Positions 25,401 through 33,919 of a stretch of DNA of 57,763 nt are shown one piece after another. Source of the stretch: Frateuria sp. Soil773 (GTDB lineage: Bacteria; Pseudomonadota; Gammaproteobacteria; Xanthomonadales; Rhodanobacteraceae). A program made the position numbers and the translations under genes. Every line of letters begins with the position of its first letter. The first letter of the stretch is position 1. The DNA lies in NCBI RefSeq assembly GCF_001428405.1, contig NZ_LMSL01000012.1, forward strand, positions 1 to 57,763. Reading direction: 5' to 3'. The notes below the pieces were generated by a model that was not told where the DNA came from, did not search any database, and was given only the letters and a program-made list of their open reading frames with translations.

Positions 25401-25925
25401 GAGGCCTGGCCGGGCCGGAAGGCGGCGGCGCTGACTTTCCGCGAACGGGTGCCGTTGTTCCTGGACTGGGCCTTGCTGCGGCTCGCCACCGATCCCGCCG
25501 TGCCGGTGCGCGTGGGCGTGCTTGCCGCCGACGGCGGCGCGGAGATCGAGGCACCGATCAATGCCTGGGCCGATGCGTTTGCGCAAACAGCCCACGACGC
25601 CTCCGCCGCGCGTGCCATGCTCGACGGGCTGGCCCGGCGCGTGGGCGCGCTGCTGGCGATCTGGCGGCAGGCCCAGCGGCGGCCCGTGTCCTACTTTCCG
25701 CGCACGAGCTGGGCCGCGCTGGACGAAAAACCCGAGGCCGCGCAATGGGCGTGGGAGGGCGACTTCGCCACCGGCGAGCGCGACTACGCACCGGGCTATG
25801 CGCGCCTGCTCGCGGGCGACGCGCATTTCGAGCCGGGCCATCCGGATCACGCCGCGTTGCAGGCGCTGGCGAGGCGGCTCGCGGCGCTGATCGACCTGTC
25901 GGCGGCCGGGGAGGAGCACGCATGA
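22440..25925 (+). CDS. recC: Exodeoxyribonuclease V gamma subunit
   Basis: RecC is the Chi-recognising scaffold of the RecBCD helicase-nuclease that repairs double-strand breaks and degrades foreign linear DNA. The 1161-residue product has the RecC opening (YRASRLEALLDPLQ), LHIFGVSHLAP, VHLCHTRLRELEVLRDALL (a helicase-like motif), and GVTFCGMVPQRAIPFRVIAVLGLNDGEFPR, in two adjoining segments, in the defunct helicase-2 region. The length fits the family. Its stop overlaps the recB ATG (25922-25925). TATCAT just upstream of the start is a possible -10 element, but the gap from the previous gene is only 48 bp. Confidence 0.95.
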   Translation: MPNALTDDLTDGLVVYRASRLEALLDPLQQLLDSVPPAHVLAPQTVIAAHPGMRHWLSAALARRRGPGGIVANLRISLPSLWLDELAQSELGAAAVALAPYRRDRLRWRIHELLPEVADAQVGAYLAGGDAARRRYQLADRLARLYTQYLVYRPDWLHAWERGRDDVPEPTFMAPLWRQLRTAIGLPHRGERVEALVRHLARHPQRQATGEPLHIFGVSHLAPAELALLRAVARLRPVILYVPDPCREFWAGLRGEREQLREQAQRVDFSDASEQFFLQMGHPLLASWGRMGQHFMLNLQAFDDAIRMDVRHWQDEAPQQGEGDGLLQRLQESMRQLDPSLLQPLRDGVPAALADRSLRVHLCHTRLRELEVLRDALLNELSARPDLKPSDIVVMAPDIAAYVPLLPAVFGEAGRHQGPLPYHLADVAVARTHPMLNAFSRLLSVPESRLTAPELLDLMQVPEVARALGLDEGDLDTLARWLRQSRVAWALDGAFREGFGVPGIDEYTFAWGMDRLLAGYVLGEAEPGAAEAEQGWTLPDGELWPVEGVHGPQAAALGALDRLLLTLAELHRDAATPRTASAWANRLEQLLDALFRIDPRDREAVEALSLLRRFLQATKLETADCGLDPLLDFPVVREALRERLAAAPERQRFLLGGVTFCGMVPQRAIPFRVIAVLGLNDGEFPRMAGDAGLDLMQRHRRLGDRDVRNDDRYLFLETVMAAREVLHLSYVGEGIRDGKPRNPAAPLAELLGLLDERAGLRGEEADADERPAPPGEPGTIRRPWRVKHPLQPFDRRYFDGSDPRLFSFDAGLAGMVRGEAPAPFADGTDDDAADDAAAAVPLRDVQAYYRDSARQVLAQRLDIRLDALADDRLQESEPLQAGFSALDQVARRLFFDAVGQGRFDLPEQAPAWLRLSGALPSGRLGLDAWTAEREAVQALLEAARAHPLFAGAPPQRQPRMLALVVDGVAVEGTLERVYAAGDGLWLFEAWPGRKAAALTFRERVPLFLDWALLRLATDPAVPVRVGVLAADGGAEIEAPINAWADAFAQTAHDASAARAMLDGLARRVGALLAIWRQAQRRPVSYFPRTSWAALDEKPEAAQWAWEGDFATGERDYAPGYARLLAGDAHFEPGHPDHAALQALARRLAALIDLSAAGEEHA

Positions 25926-28900
25926 GCGGCACGGCGAGCGACGCCCCCGCCCTCGACTGGACCCGGCTGGCGCTGGCCGGGAACGGCCGCACCCTGATCG
26001 AGGCCAGCGCCGGCACCGGCAAGACCTGGACCATCGCCGTGCTGTACCTGCGCCTGCTGCTGGAGCAGGGCCTGGGGCCGCGCGCGATCGTCGTCACCAC
26101 CTTCACCGACGCCGCGGCGCAGGAGCTGCGCGAGCGGCTGCGCGCCAAGCTGGCCTGGGGCGAAATGGCCGCCGAGGCGTGGCTGGCCGGCGATGCGCCG
26201 GCCGCCGCCGCGCCGGACCTCGCCTGGTTGCAGTCGCGCTGGCGCGACGAGCCCGCGCAGGCCGAGCGCGACCGCCTGCGCCTGCGGCTGGCCCAGGCCG
26301 AACTCGACATGGCGCCGGTCGGTACCCTGCACGGCCTGTGCCGGCGCATTCTCGGCGACTACCCGTTCGAGAGCGGCGGCGGCTTCCAGCTTGGCGAGAT
26401 GGTGTCGTCGGAAGCGCTGTTCGACGAATGGTCGGCCGACCTGTGGCGGCGGTTGCAGCAGGGCGCGCAGGACGTGCCAGCCGCGCCGCCCTCGCTGGCC
26501 GCGCTGCGCCGCCAGCTCAAGGCCTACCTGCAGCCGGGCGTGGCGCTGTGGGCGCCGGACGCGGCCCAGCTCGACGCCGCGCTGCCGGCGGCGCAGGCCG
26601 ACGTGCTGGAATCGTTCGCGGCGGAGAAGGCGCACTTCCTGCCGCGCAAGACCGCCCTGAAGAACGCCCTGCTCGCCCTGGCCGCGTGGCTGCGCGAGCG
26701 CGGCGAGCCGCCCAGGGCTTCGGCGATCGCCAACCTGCTCGCGGCCGAGGCCGATGCGCCGGAGCAACTGCAACCGGAGGCGCTCGCCAAGGCGGCCACG
26801 CGGGACGTGCTGGCCTTCGCCACGCGCGCCGCGCGGCTGCTGGAATACGCCGCCGAGGCCGACCACGTGCATGCGTGGCAAGGCTGGCTGGCGCAGGTGC
26901 AGGCCTGGCGCGAGCAACGCCTGGCCGCGCGCGCGCAGCTCACCTTCGACGAGCTGATCGCGCGCGTGGGCACCGCGCTCAAGCGCGAGGACCGCGTGCT
27001 GGCCGACCGCCTGCACGCGGCGTGGCCGGTGGCCCTGGTGGACGAGTTCCAGGACACCGACGGCCAGCAGTACGACATCCTGCAGGCGATCTACAGCGAT
27101 GCGGCCGGCGCCGCACGCGGCCGGCTGGTGATGATCGGCGACCCCAAGCAGGCGATCTACCGCTTCCGCGGCGGCGACATCCACACCTACCTGCGTGCGG
27201 CCGGCGCCGCCGACCAGGTGCTGCGGCTGGATACCAACCACCGTTCGTCGCGCGCGCTGGTGGCGGCGGTCAACCAGTTCTACGCGGCGGCCGGCCCGGT
27301 GCTGAGCGCGTGCGCCGACGGCCCGATCCGCTACGAGCCGGTGCGGGCCAGCGGCCGCCGCGACGGCGAGGCCTACACTGTCGACGGCATGCCGGTGGCG
27401 CAGCCGCTGCAATTGCACCTGAAAACGGCTTGCCCCGCCGCGGTGCCGGCGCGCACGCGCGAGGCGCTGGAAGCCTGCGCGCGGCAGATCGCCGCCCTGC
27501 TGCAATCGCATGGCCATCGCATCGGCGAGGCGCCGGTGCGCCCGGGCGACATCGCCGTGTTGCTGCCCGGCAACCAGGACATCGCCGCGCTGCGCGCCCT
27601 GCTGCAGCGGCACGGCGTGCCCTGCGTGGGCGCGGGGCGTTCCAGCGTGTTCGCGCTGGACGTCGCGCGCGAGCTGCAGATCGTGCTGTACGGCATCGAC
27701 CACGCCAGCGACGAAAGCGCGGTGCGCGCGGCGCTGGCGACGCGCCTGCTCGGCCTGTCGTTCGGCGCGCTGAAGGCGCTGCGCGCGCAGCCGGAAGCAT
27801 GGCTGGAGCACGAGCAGCAGTTCCAGCAATGGCGAGCGCGCTGGCAGCGCGAGGGCGTGCTGGCGGTGGTGCGCGCGCTGATCGAGCGCGCCGCGCCGGC
27901 GCTGCTGGCCGGCGACGAGGGCGAGCGCACGCTCACCGATCTGCGCCATCTGGGCGAACTGTTGCAGGCGCAGTCGGAACAATTGCACGGCAGCGAACAA
28001 CTGCTGGCCTGGCTGGCGCGCCAGCGCGAGGGCGAGGCGGCCGGCGGCGACGCCGCCGACGAGCAGCAACTGCGCATCGAGTCCGACGCGCACCGCGTGC
28101 GCCTGATGACCCTGCATGCGAGCAAGGGGCTGGAGTTCCCGATCGTGTTCCTGCCCCTGATGTGGGACCACACGCGCAGCGGCATGGACACCACGGCGGT
28201 GATCGACGAAGCCCTGTGCGGCCGGCGGGTGATCGGCTTCGGCAAGGCAGCCAGGGCGCAGTACGACCGCGAGGGGCAGGACGAACGCTTCCGCGTGCTG
28301 TACGTGGCGCTCACCCGCGCCATCCATGCCTGCCACGTCTACGTGCTGCCGCCGGACCGGCCGGCCGACGCGCGCAGCGACAAGCCGCTGCGCGACCCCG
28401 CGCGCGCGCCGCTGGACGTGTCGGCCGAGCGTCTGCTGGCGGCGCGGGCCGCCGGCCTCGACCTCGCTACCGACGCGCCGCAACTGGGCTGGCTCGAGGA
28501 CGAGTGGCCGTGGCAGGCGGGCCGCATCGCGCCGGAGGCGCCCGACGCCGGCGCGCGCGCGGTGCGCGCGATGCCGCCGGCGCACCCCGACGCGCGGGTC
28601 TACAGCTTCTCCACCCTGACCCGCGGCGCGCAGGCCGGCACGCTGGAGGACGCCGCCGCCAGCGACGAGTCGCCGGCCGCCGACGACGTCGCCGATGCGC
28701 TCGACACCCTGCTTCCCGAGGCGGCGCCTGTGCCGGCGCATCCGGAACTGGCCGCATTGGCGGCGATCCGCGGCGCCGACATCGGCAATGCCTTGCACGC
28801 GATGTTCGAGCACCGCGTGGTGGGCGAGCCGATGACCCGGCAACTGGAGCTGATCGACCGCGAGCTGCGCGAGGCCGGCGTGCCGCTGGACGAGCGCGAG

Positions 28901-29488
28901 CGCCCCGCGACGATCCAGCGACTGGCGCGGCGGCTGCAGGCCAACCTCGACGCGACCCTGCTGCCCGGGCTCGCGCTCGGCGCGGTGCCGCCGGAGTGCC
29001 AGCTCGCCGAGATGGAGTTCCACTACGTGCTGGACGACGCCTCGATGGCCGGCCTGCGCGACGCCTGCGCGCGGCATGGCGAGCCGGCGCTGGTGCCGTT
29101 CACGGCCGCCGGCCGGCTGCGCGGCCGCATGACCGGCAAGATCGACCTGATCCTCGAACACGACGGGCGCTATTACGTGCTCGATTACAAGAGCAACTAC
29201 CTCGGCGACCGTGTGGACGGCTATCTGCCCGCAGCGCTCGGCGCGGCGATGGACGCGCACCAGTACCGCTTCCAGGCGCTGCTCTACACCGTGGCGGTGG
29301 ACCGGATGCTGCGCCAGCGGCTGCCCGGCTATCGCCGCGAGCGGCATCTGGGCGAGGCGATCTACCTGTTCGTGCGCGCGGTCGGCCTCGCGCCCGAGGC
29401 CGGCATCTGGCGGCACCGCTTCGACGATGCGCTGATCGACGCCGCCGATGCCGCGCTCGCCGGCGCCGACGCGGGAGTGGCCGCATGA
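25922..29488 (+). CDS. recB: Exodeoxyribonuclease V beta subunit
   Basis: RecB is the 3'-5' helicase and only nuclease of RecBCD. The 1188-residue product shows Walker A (IEASAGTGKTWTIA, near residue 30), TTFTDAAAQELRERLRAKL (motif Ia), ALVDEFQDTDGQQYDIL (motif II), MIGDPKQAIYRFRGGDI (motif III), LMTLHASKGLEFPIVF (motif V) and RVLYVALTRAIHACHVYV (motif VI). The C-terminal nuclease centre is present: GKIDLILEHDGRYYVLDYKS. It should be fully active. It overlaps recC upstream and recD downstream by four bases each, so the three are one operon. Confidence 0.96.
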   Translation: MSGTASDAPALDWTRLALAGNGRTLIEASAGTGKTWTIAVLYLRLLLEQGLGPRAIVVTTFTDAAAQELRERLRAKLAWGEMAAEAWLAGDAPAAAAPDLAWLQSRWRDEPAQAERDRLRLRLAQAELDMAPVGTLHGLCRRILGDYPFESGGGFQLGEMVSSEALFDEWSADLWRRLQQGAQDVPAAPPSLAALRRQLKAYLQPGVALWAPDAAQLDAALPAAQADVLESFAAEKAHFLPRKTALKNALLALAAWLRERGEPPRASAIANLLAAEADAPEQLQPEALAKAATRDVLAFATRAARLLEYAAEADHVHAWQGWLAQVQAWREQRLAARAQLTFDELIARVGTALKREDRVLADRLHAAWPVALVDEFQDTDGQQYDILQAIYSDAAGAARGRLVMIGDPKQAIYRFRGGDIHTYLRAAGAADQVLRLDTNHRSSRALVAAVNQFYAAAGPVLSACADGPIRYEPVRASGRRDGEAYTVDGMPVAQPLQLHLKTACPAAVPARTREALEACARQIAALLQSHGHRIGEAPVRPGDIAVLLPGNQDIAALRALLQRHGVPCVGAGRSSVFALDVARELQIVLYGIDHASDESAVRAALATRLLGLSFGALKALRAQPEAWLEHEQQFQQWRARWQREGVLAVVRALIERAAPALLAGDEGERTLTDLRHLGELLQAQSEQLHGSEQLLAWLARQREGEAAGGDAADEQQLRIESDAHRVRLMTLHASKGLEFPIVFLPLMWDHTRSGMDTTAVIDEALCGRRVIGFGKAARAQYDREGQDERFRVLYVALTRAIHACHVYVLPPDRPADARSDKPLRDPARAPLDVSAERLLAARAAGLDLATDAPQLGWLEDEWPWQAGRIAPEAPDAGARAVRAMPPAHPDARVYSFSTLTRGAQAGTLEDAAASDESPAADDVADALDTLLPEAAPVPAHPELAALAAIRGADIGNALHAMFEHRVVGEPMTRQLELIDRELREAGVPLDERERPATIQRLARRLQANLDATLLPGLALGAVPPECQLAEMEFHYVLDDASMAGLRDACARHGEPALVPFTAAGRLRGRMTGKIDLILEHDGRYYVLDYKSNYLGDRVDGYLPAALGAAMDAHQYRFQALLYTVAVDRMLRQRLPGYRRERHLGEAIYLFVRAVGLAPEAGIWRHRFDDALIDAADAALAGADAGVAA

Positions 29489-31275
29489 GCGCCTACCGCT
29501 TCCTCGCCTCGCCGTTGGAGCTGGCCGACGCGCCGTGGCGCCCGCTCGACCGCGCGCTGCTGCGCTGGACCCTGGGGCACGGCGGCTCGCCCCTGCTGGC
29601 CCGGATCGCGGCATGGGCCAGTTTCGCCGACGGCGAGGGCGACACCGCGCTGCCGTTGGCGGGCGCCGCCGCTGGCCGCCATGGCATGTCATGGCTGGAC
29701 GAGGGCGAGATCGAGGCATTGCGGCACGAGCCGCTGGTCGGCGACGGCCGCGCGCCGTCGCCGTTCGTTATCGATGGCGAGGGCCGCTTCTACCTCTGGC
29801 GCAACCATGCCCACGAGGCCGCCGTGGCCCGGCTGCTGCGCGAGCGCCGGGGTGCGCAGGCGCAGGCGGCGGTGGACGAGGCGCTGCTGGACGAGCTGTT
29901 CCAGGGCGACCGCTCGGCCGCGGTATTGCGCCAGCGCGAGGCCGTGGCCCGGGCCGCCGGGCGCCGCCTGTTCGTGCTCACCGGCGGCCCCGGCACCGGC
30001 AAGACCACCACCGTGCTGCGCATGCTGCTGATGCTGCAGCGGCAGGCCGGCGGCCCGCTCGCGATCCAGGCCGGCGCGCCCACCGGCAAGGCCGCGCAGC
30101 GGCTGATGCAGTCGCTGCGGCAGGGCAAGCAGGCGCTGGCCGCGAGCCTGGACGGCGCATGGGCGCCGCTGCTCGCCGCGATTCCCGACGCCGAGGCGCT
30201 TACTCTGCACCGTATGCTGGGCTACGACCCGCGGCGCAACGGCTTCGCCCGCGACGGCGCGCATCCCATCGCCGCCGACGTGGTGGTGGTGGACGAAGCC
30301 TCGATGGTCGACCTGGCCATGCTGCATGCCCTGCTCGCCGCCGTGCGCCCGGATGCCACGCTGATCCTGGTGGGCGACGCCGACCAGCTCACCTCGGTGG
30401 CCGCCGGCTCGGTGCTGATGGACCTGGTCACCGCGCTGGAAGCGCAACAGGCCGACGACATCGTGCGGCTGGAACACAGCTTCCGCGCGGAACGGCAACT
30501 GGTGCCGATCAACCGCGCCGTGCGCAGCGGCGATATCGACGCCCTGCGCCAGGCCTTCGACGCGGCGGGCGCGGATGCGCACTGGCGCGCCATGAACGAT
30601 GCCGATGCCTTGCGCCGCGTGCTGGCGGACTGGTGCGGACAATTGGCCGAGCTGCCGATCCGCCCGACCCTGCCGGCGCGCACGCAGGACGGCGACGACG
30701 CGCGCGCCGCGCAGGCGGTGCAGGCCCTGCGCGCGCTGGCCCGGCGGCAGTTGCTGTCGGCGCTGCGCGAGGAAAGCTTCGGTGCGCGTGCGCTCAATGC
30801 CTGGATCGAGCAGCGGCTGAAGCGCCTGTGGGGCGTGCCGGAGGATCGCGTGTGGTACGCCGGCCGTGCCGTGCTGATTACCCGCAACGACTACGCGGCG
30901 CGCCTTTACAACGGCGACGTCGGCCTGTGCCTGGCCGAGGCCGACGGCTCGCTGCGGGTGTGGTTCGAGACCGTCGATGCGGACGGCCATGCCACCGCGC
31001 GCAGCTTCGCCCCCGGCACCTTGCCGCTGCACGAGGGCGGCTTCGCCATCACCGTGCACAAGAGCCAGGGCTCGGAATACGACCTTGCCGCGGTGCTGCT
31101 GCCGCCCGATCCGGATCACCGCATCCTGTCGCGGCAACTGCTCTACACCGGCCTGTCGCGGGCCAGGCGGCAGGTCGAGCTGTGGGCCAGTCCGCCGGCG
31201 GCGGCCGCCGCGTTGGCGCGACCGATCGAGCGCGTGAGTGGGCTGGTGGCCCGGTTGTCGGCGGCGGCGGATTGA
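29485..31275 (+). CDS. recD: Exodeoxyribonuclease V alpha subunit
   Basis: RecD is the 5'-3' SF1B helicase of RecBCD. The 596-residue product carries Walker A (TGGPGTGKTTTVLRML), GAPTGKAAQRL (motif Ia), DVVVVDEASMVDLAML (motif II), LVGDADQLTSVAAGSVL (motif III), AVLITRNDYAARLYNGDVG and the C-terminal VHKSQGSEY with LLYTGLSRAR. It is the last gene of recCBD. The sequence after its stop changes abruptly to repeat-like DNA and the second lysozyme cassette. Confidence 0.96.
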   Translation: MSAYRFLASPLELADAPWRPLDRALLRWTLGHGGSPLLARIAAWASFADGEGDTALPLAGAAAGRHGMSWLDEGEIEALRHEPLVGDGRAPSPFVIDGEGRFYLWRNHAHEAAVARLLRERRGAQAQAAVDEALLDELFQGDRSAAVLRQREAVARAAGRRLFVLTGGPGTGKTTTVLRMLLMLQRQAGGPLAIQAGAPTGKAAQRLMQSLRQGKQALAASLDGAWAPLLAAIPDAEALTLHRMLGYDPRRNGFARDGAHPIAADVVVVDEASMVDLAMLHALLAAVRPDATLILVGDADQLTSVAAGSVLMDLVTALEAQQADDIVRLEHSFRAERQLVPINRAVRSGDIDALRQAFDAAGADAHWRAMNDADALRRVLADWCGQLAELPIRPTLPARTQDGDDARAAQAVQALRALARRQLLSALREESFGARALNAWIEQRLKRLWGVPEDRVWYAGRAVLITRNDYAARLYNGDVGLCLAEADGSLRVWFETVDADGHATARSFAPGTLPLHEGGFAITVHKSQGSEYDLAAVLLPPDPDHRILSRQLLYTGLSRARRQVELWASPPAAAAALARPIERVSGLVARLSAAAD

Positions 31276-31715
31276 TTTGGCGCTTCGCGATCGGTTGTCG
31301 ACGACTGTGGCGAGGCGCGGTTTCTATCTGGCGTTTTTGCGACTGGCTTGCCTGCAACTAGAGGGAGTCCTTACGGCGCGGACCAGAAGAACTTCCCTGC
31401 GGTGACCGAAGGAAGTTTCTGTGGGGCGAGGTTTCTACTCGGGGATTTCGGCGACTTGGCCCGCCGTAGGCGAGCCCAGTCGCCAATATGCCCAAGTAGA
31501 AACTCGTCTTCACGGGCACTCATTTCGGTATCGGTACGAGGACGCAACCATCACTCCCGCGATTCAGGCCGCTAGCAGTGTGAGCTTCAAACAAGGGCTC
31601 GGGCTGAAGCGAGGTTTGCTGATACTTTCGTCACAAGACCGGGACGGACCGATTGATCAGGGGCGACCGGAGACGTTACGTTGGTCGTTATTCACCATGA
31701 CGAAGGAACGTCGAT
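31276..31715. repeat. 440-bp repeat-rich gap with a long imperfect inverted repeat
   Basis: An imperfect 30-bp inverted repeat (31430-31459 and 31475-31504) shares TTTCTACT(C/T)GGG, TTTCGGCGACT and their complements and would fold into a hairpin with a 15-base loop. A diverged single copy of the same arm (GGTTTCTATCTGGCGTTTTT) lies at about 31318-31337. An open frame across 31421-31726 translates to a sequence (GRGFYSGISATWPAVGEPS...) that I take to be repeat-derived, not a gene. AAGGA 9 bases before 31716 is the ribosome binding site of the lysozyme gene. Confidence 0.65.
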
Positions 31716-32210
31716 ATGGCCAATGAGAACATGCGTTTGAGCCAGGCGGGTCGTGCGGCGCTTACGCATACTGAAGCAGTACGCCGCACTCATTACAACG
31801 ATCAAGGTAATAACTGCACCCTAGGAGTGGGCACTCTCGTTCACTATGGCCCTTGCACGGCGCAGGAAATGGCAGCGCCGCCCTTACCCGATGCCGTGGT
31901 ACGGCAACATTTGGATCGCGGTGTTGACCGAGCCGAACGTTTGGTACGCCATGCGGTTCGAGCGCACGACCTGACGCAGGCGCAGTTCGACGCCGCGGTC
32001 AGCTTTGTCTACAACACGGGCGCGACGCGGCCACTGCGTGTAGCCAACACTGGCAACCTGGCCGAAGTGGCACGCTAGATGATGCAGTACACGATGGTGT
32101 GTCAGCATGACCAGCACACAGGTCGCGCGATCAACGGAACATGCCGCCAGAGCGGCGGTCTGTTGAATCGACGGCGGCGAGAAGCTGCGCCCTTTGGTAC
32201 CACTCCGTGA
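31716..32210 (+). pseudogene. GH24 lysozyme interrupted by an amber codon (second cassette)
   Basis: The frame starts MANENMRLSQAGRAAL and keeps the GH24 triad E20, D29 and T35 (TEAVRRTHYNDQGNNCTLGVGT, split over two segments). A conserved LTQAQFDAAVSFVYNTGA helix follows. A TAG at 32076-32078 stops translation after 120 residues (LAEVAR*). Beyond it the same frame stays open for 43 codons (MMQYTMVCQHD, then SGGLLNRRREAAPFGTTP), matching the normal C-terminal end of this lysozyme type, and stops at 32208-32210. Apart from the amber codon the gene would be complete (164 codons). The paralogue at 19863-20351 is broken differently. A truncated product would lack the last helices and is probably inactive. 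Confidence 0.75.
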
Positions 32211-32641
32211 AGCGCCTTAGTTTGTGGGTGTGTATGTGCCTGGCGATCGGCGCATGCCACGCATCGCAAATCGTCGCTCGGGTCAGCGCCAGTGACTTCT
32301 ATGGCACCTGGACAGTCACGAAAATCAACGCGGTGAGCAGGGTTTCGGAAAGCGAGGAGCGGATGAACGCTCTGGTAGGTACGGTGCTCACGATCACGGC
32401 AGACAAAGTGGTCGAGGCGGGCGAAGATCCATGCCCTATCGTGAAGCCATACCCCATCGTCTCGGTGGTCGATACCCTTGACGAGGTTCCCATCCAGGCT
32501 GCGCCGTCACCAGCTGCAGCTGGCCTGCCGGCGCGAGCTCCCATGCTGGACAGTGGCTGTCTTGCGATCTTCAAGGTCGGCGACCACATCGTTTTCGGCG
32601 ACCGCGGCGCCTATTACGAGGCAAAGCGGTCCATGCCATAG
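32207..32641 (+). CDS. Putative immunity lipoprotein paired with the lysozyme
   Basis: A 144-residue protein from GTG 32207, whose start overlaps the original lysozyme stop (GTGA). The N-terminus is a lipoprotein-type signal (MKRLSLWVCMCLAIGAC, Cys17). The mature part shares landmarks with the product at 20351-20788: FYGTWTVT, LVGTVLTIT, a central cysteine (DPCPIV), MLDSGCLAIFKV, and IVFGDRGAYYEAKR at the end. It has an extra PSPAAAGLPARAP linker. Intact frame beside a broken lysozyme. A periplasmic lysozyme inhibitor or immunity protein is the favoured role, inferred from pairing and location rather than from a known family. Confidence 0.65.
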   Translation: MKRLSLWVCMCLAIGACHASQIVARVSASDFYGTWTVTKINAVSRVSESEERMNALVGTVLTITADKVVEAGEDPCPIVKPYPIVSVVDTLDEVPIQAAPSPAAAGLPARAPMLDSGCLAIFKVGDHIVFGDRGAYYEAKRSMP

Positions 32642-32697
32642 TCGGCGAGCATGGATACCCGCTCCGTGCCCTTTGCCTCGTTGAATGTCTACCGCCT

Positions 32698-33759
32698 TCA
32701 ATTACTCAGGAACGGCTGCGCGATCTTCAGCACCGTCTGATACGGCTCCGGCTCATTGCGGTTGCTGAGCAGCACAATGGTGAGGTGCTGCCTGGGCCAG
32801 CGCACGATCACGTTGCGGAAGCCGATGCTCTCGCCCGAATGCCACAGCGTGTCGCCGGTGATGCGCCAGCCGAAACCGTATTTCGCCTCGTAGGGTTCGC
32901 CCGTGACGGTGGCGTGCGGGCTGAAGGCGAGCTTGCGCGAGGCGTCGCTGAGCAGGCGGTCGTCGTACAGGGCCGCATCCCACTTGGCGAGGTCGTCGGT
33001 GTTGGAATAGATGCCGCCATCGCCGCGCGTGGCGCTGGTGAGGTCCTGGTCGGTGCGCGTCCAGCGTCCCTTGGTGAAGCTGTAGCCGTAGGCGCGCCGA
33101 GGCACCTCCGGGCCCTTGCCGTGTTCGTAGAGCAGGGTGTGGTCCATGTGCAGCGGCGCGAAGATGCGCGCCTTGAGGAAGGCCGGCAGGGTCTGGCCGG
33201 AGGCTTTCTCCACCACCAGCCCGAGCAGTACGTAGCCGGAGTTGCTGTAGCGGTAGCTGGTGCCCGGCGCGAAGTAGCTCTTCGAGGTGGCCGAGAGCAG
33301 CTTGAGCACGTCCTGGTCGTCGAGCTGCGTGGCCTGGCTGGCGGGCATCAGGTCTTCGTAGTCGATCAGGCCGCCGGTATGGCTGAGCAGTTGGCGCAGC
33401 GTGACCTTGTCGGTGCTGGCAGGCAGCGAGGGCAGCCAGTGGCGGATCGAATCGTCCAGGGTCAGCTTGTGGCCCTCGGCCAGCAGCAGGATCGCCGCGG
33501 CGGTGAACTGCTTGCTGATCGAGGCGAGCCGGTAGTCGGTGGCGGGCGAAGCCGCTTCGTGCTGCTCCAGGTTCGCCAGCCCGTAGCCGCGGCGCAGCAG
33601 CGGCTTGCCGTCCTTGAGCACCAGCAGCGAGGCGCCGGGGACGTCGCCGGTGTATTTCCGCATCAGGCGGTCGGCGTTGCGGACCGCGTCCGACGTTGCG
33701 GCATGGGCGAAACCGGCGGTGGACAGCAGCGCGATGAGGAGGACGGTGGCCAGGCGCAT
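32698..33759 (-). CDS. Exported serine hydrolase, beta-lactamase/S12 fold
   Basis: A 353-residue protein with a signal peptide (MRLATVLLIALLSTAGFAHA). Active-site motifs of the class C beta-lactamase/DD-peptidase fold are SxxK in RLASISKQFTAAA (about residue 75), YSN in SYRYSNSGYVLLG, and HSG in LWHSGESIGF. Members include D-Ala-D-Ala carboxypeptidases, D-aminopeptidases and esterases. Substrate cannot be read directly. Its place at the end of the leftward arm of a murein-peptide locus suggests a D-amino-acid-containing peptide. It is separated from the VanX-type gene by a 160-bp gap filled with hairpin repeats. Confidence 0.85.
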   Translation of the reverse strand: MRLATVLLIALLSTAGFAHAATSDAVRNADRLMRKYTGDVPGASLLVLKDGKPLLRRGYGLANLEQHEAASPATDYRLASISKQFTAAAILLLAEGHKLTLDDSIRHWLPSLPASTDKVTLRQLLSHTGGLIDYEDLMPASQATQLDDQDVLKLLSATSKSYFAPGTSYRYSNSGYVLLGLVVEKASGQTLPAFLKARIFAPLHMDHTLLYEHGKGPEVPRRAYGYSFTKGRWTRTDQDLTSATRGDGGIYSNTDDLAKWDAALYDDRLLSDASRKLAFSPHATVTGEPYEAKYGFGWRITGDTLWHSGESIGFRNVIVRWPRQHLTIVLLSNRNEPEPYQTVLKIAQPFLSN

Positions 33760-33783
33760 GGTGGATCTCCGTGCGGTGAAGAT

Positions 33784-33900
33784 TGAGCCCCTCTCCCGTC
33801 GGGAGAGGGGTTGGGGAGTGGGTGCGGACGGAGCGATATGTCGCGTTTCGCCCGTACCCTCTCCCGCCTGTCGGCACCCTCTCCCGTCGGGAGAGGGATT
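33784..33900. repeat. Tandem palindromic CCCTCTCCCG-T-CGGGAGAGGG elements
   Basis: Two near-perfect palindromes, 33788-33810 (11-bp arms around T) and 33877-33897 (10-bp arms around T), with one unpaired half-copy at 33857-33866. Between two same-strand genes they could form strong hairpins in the message. They resemble REP-type extragenic palindromes. Confidence 0.8.
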
Positions 33901-33919
33901 CGGCCATGGAGGATGGCGT

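Noticed and set aside
21429-25919. Long open frame on the minus strand opposite recC
   Set aside because: Composition is that of a GC-rich shadow frame; recC on the plus strand has full family signatures.
25847-29719. Long open frame on the minus strand opposite recB
   Set aside because: Same reason; every helicase and nuclease motif is on the plus strand.
31421-31726. 101-codon frame upstream of the second lysozyme
   Set aside because: It spans the imperfect inverted repeat and its translation looks repeat-derived; it overlaps the lysozyme start and has no ribosome binding site.
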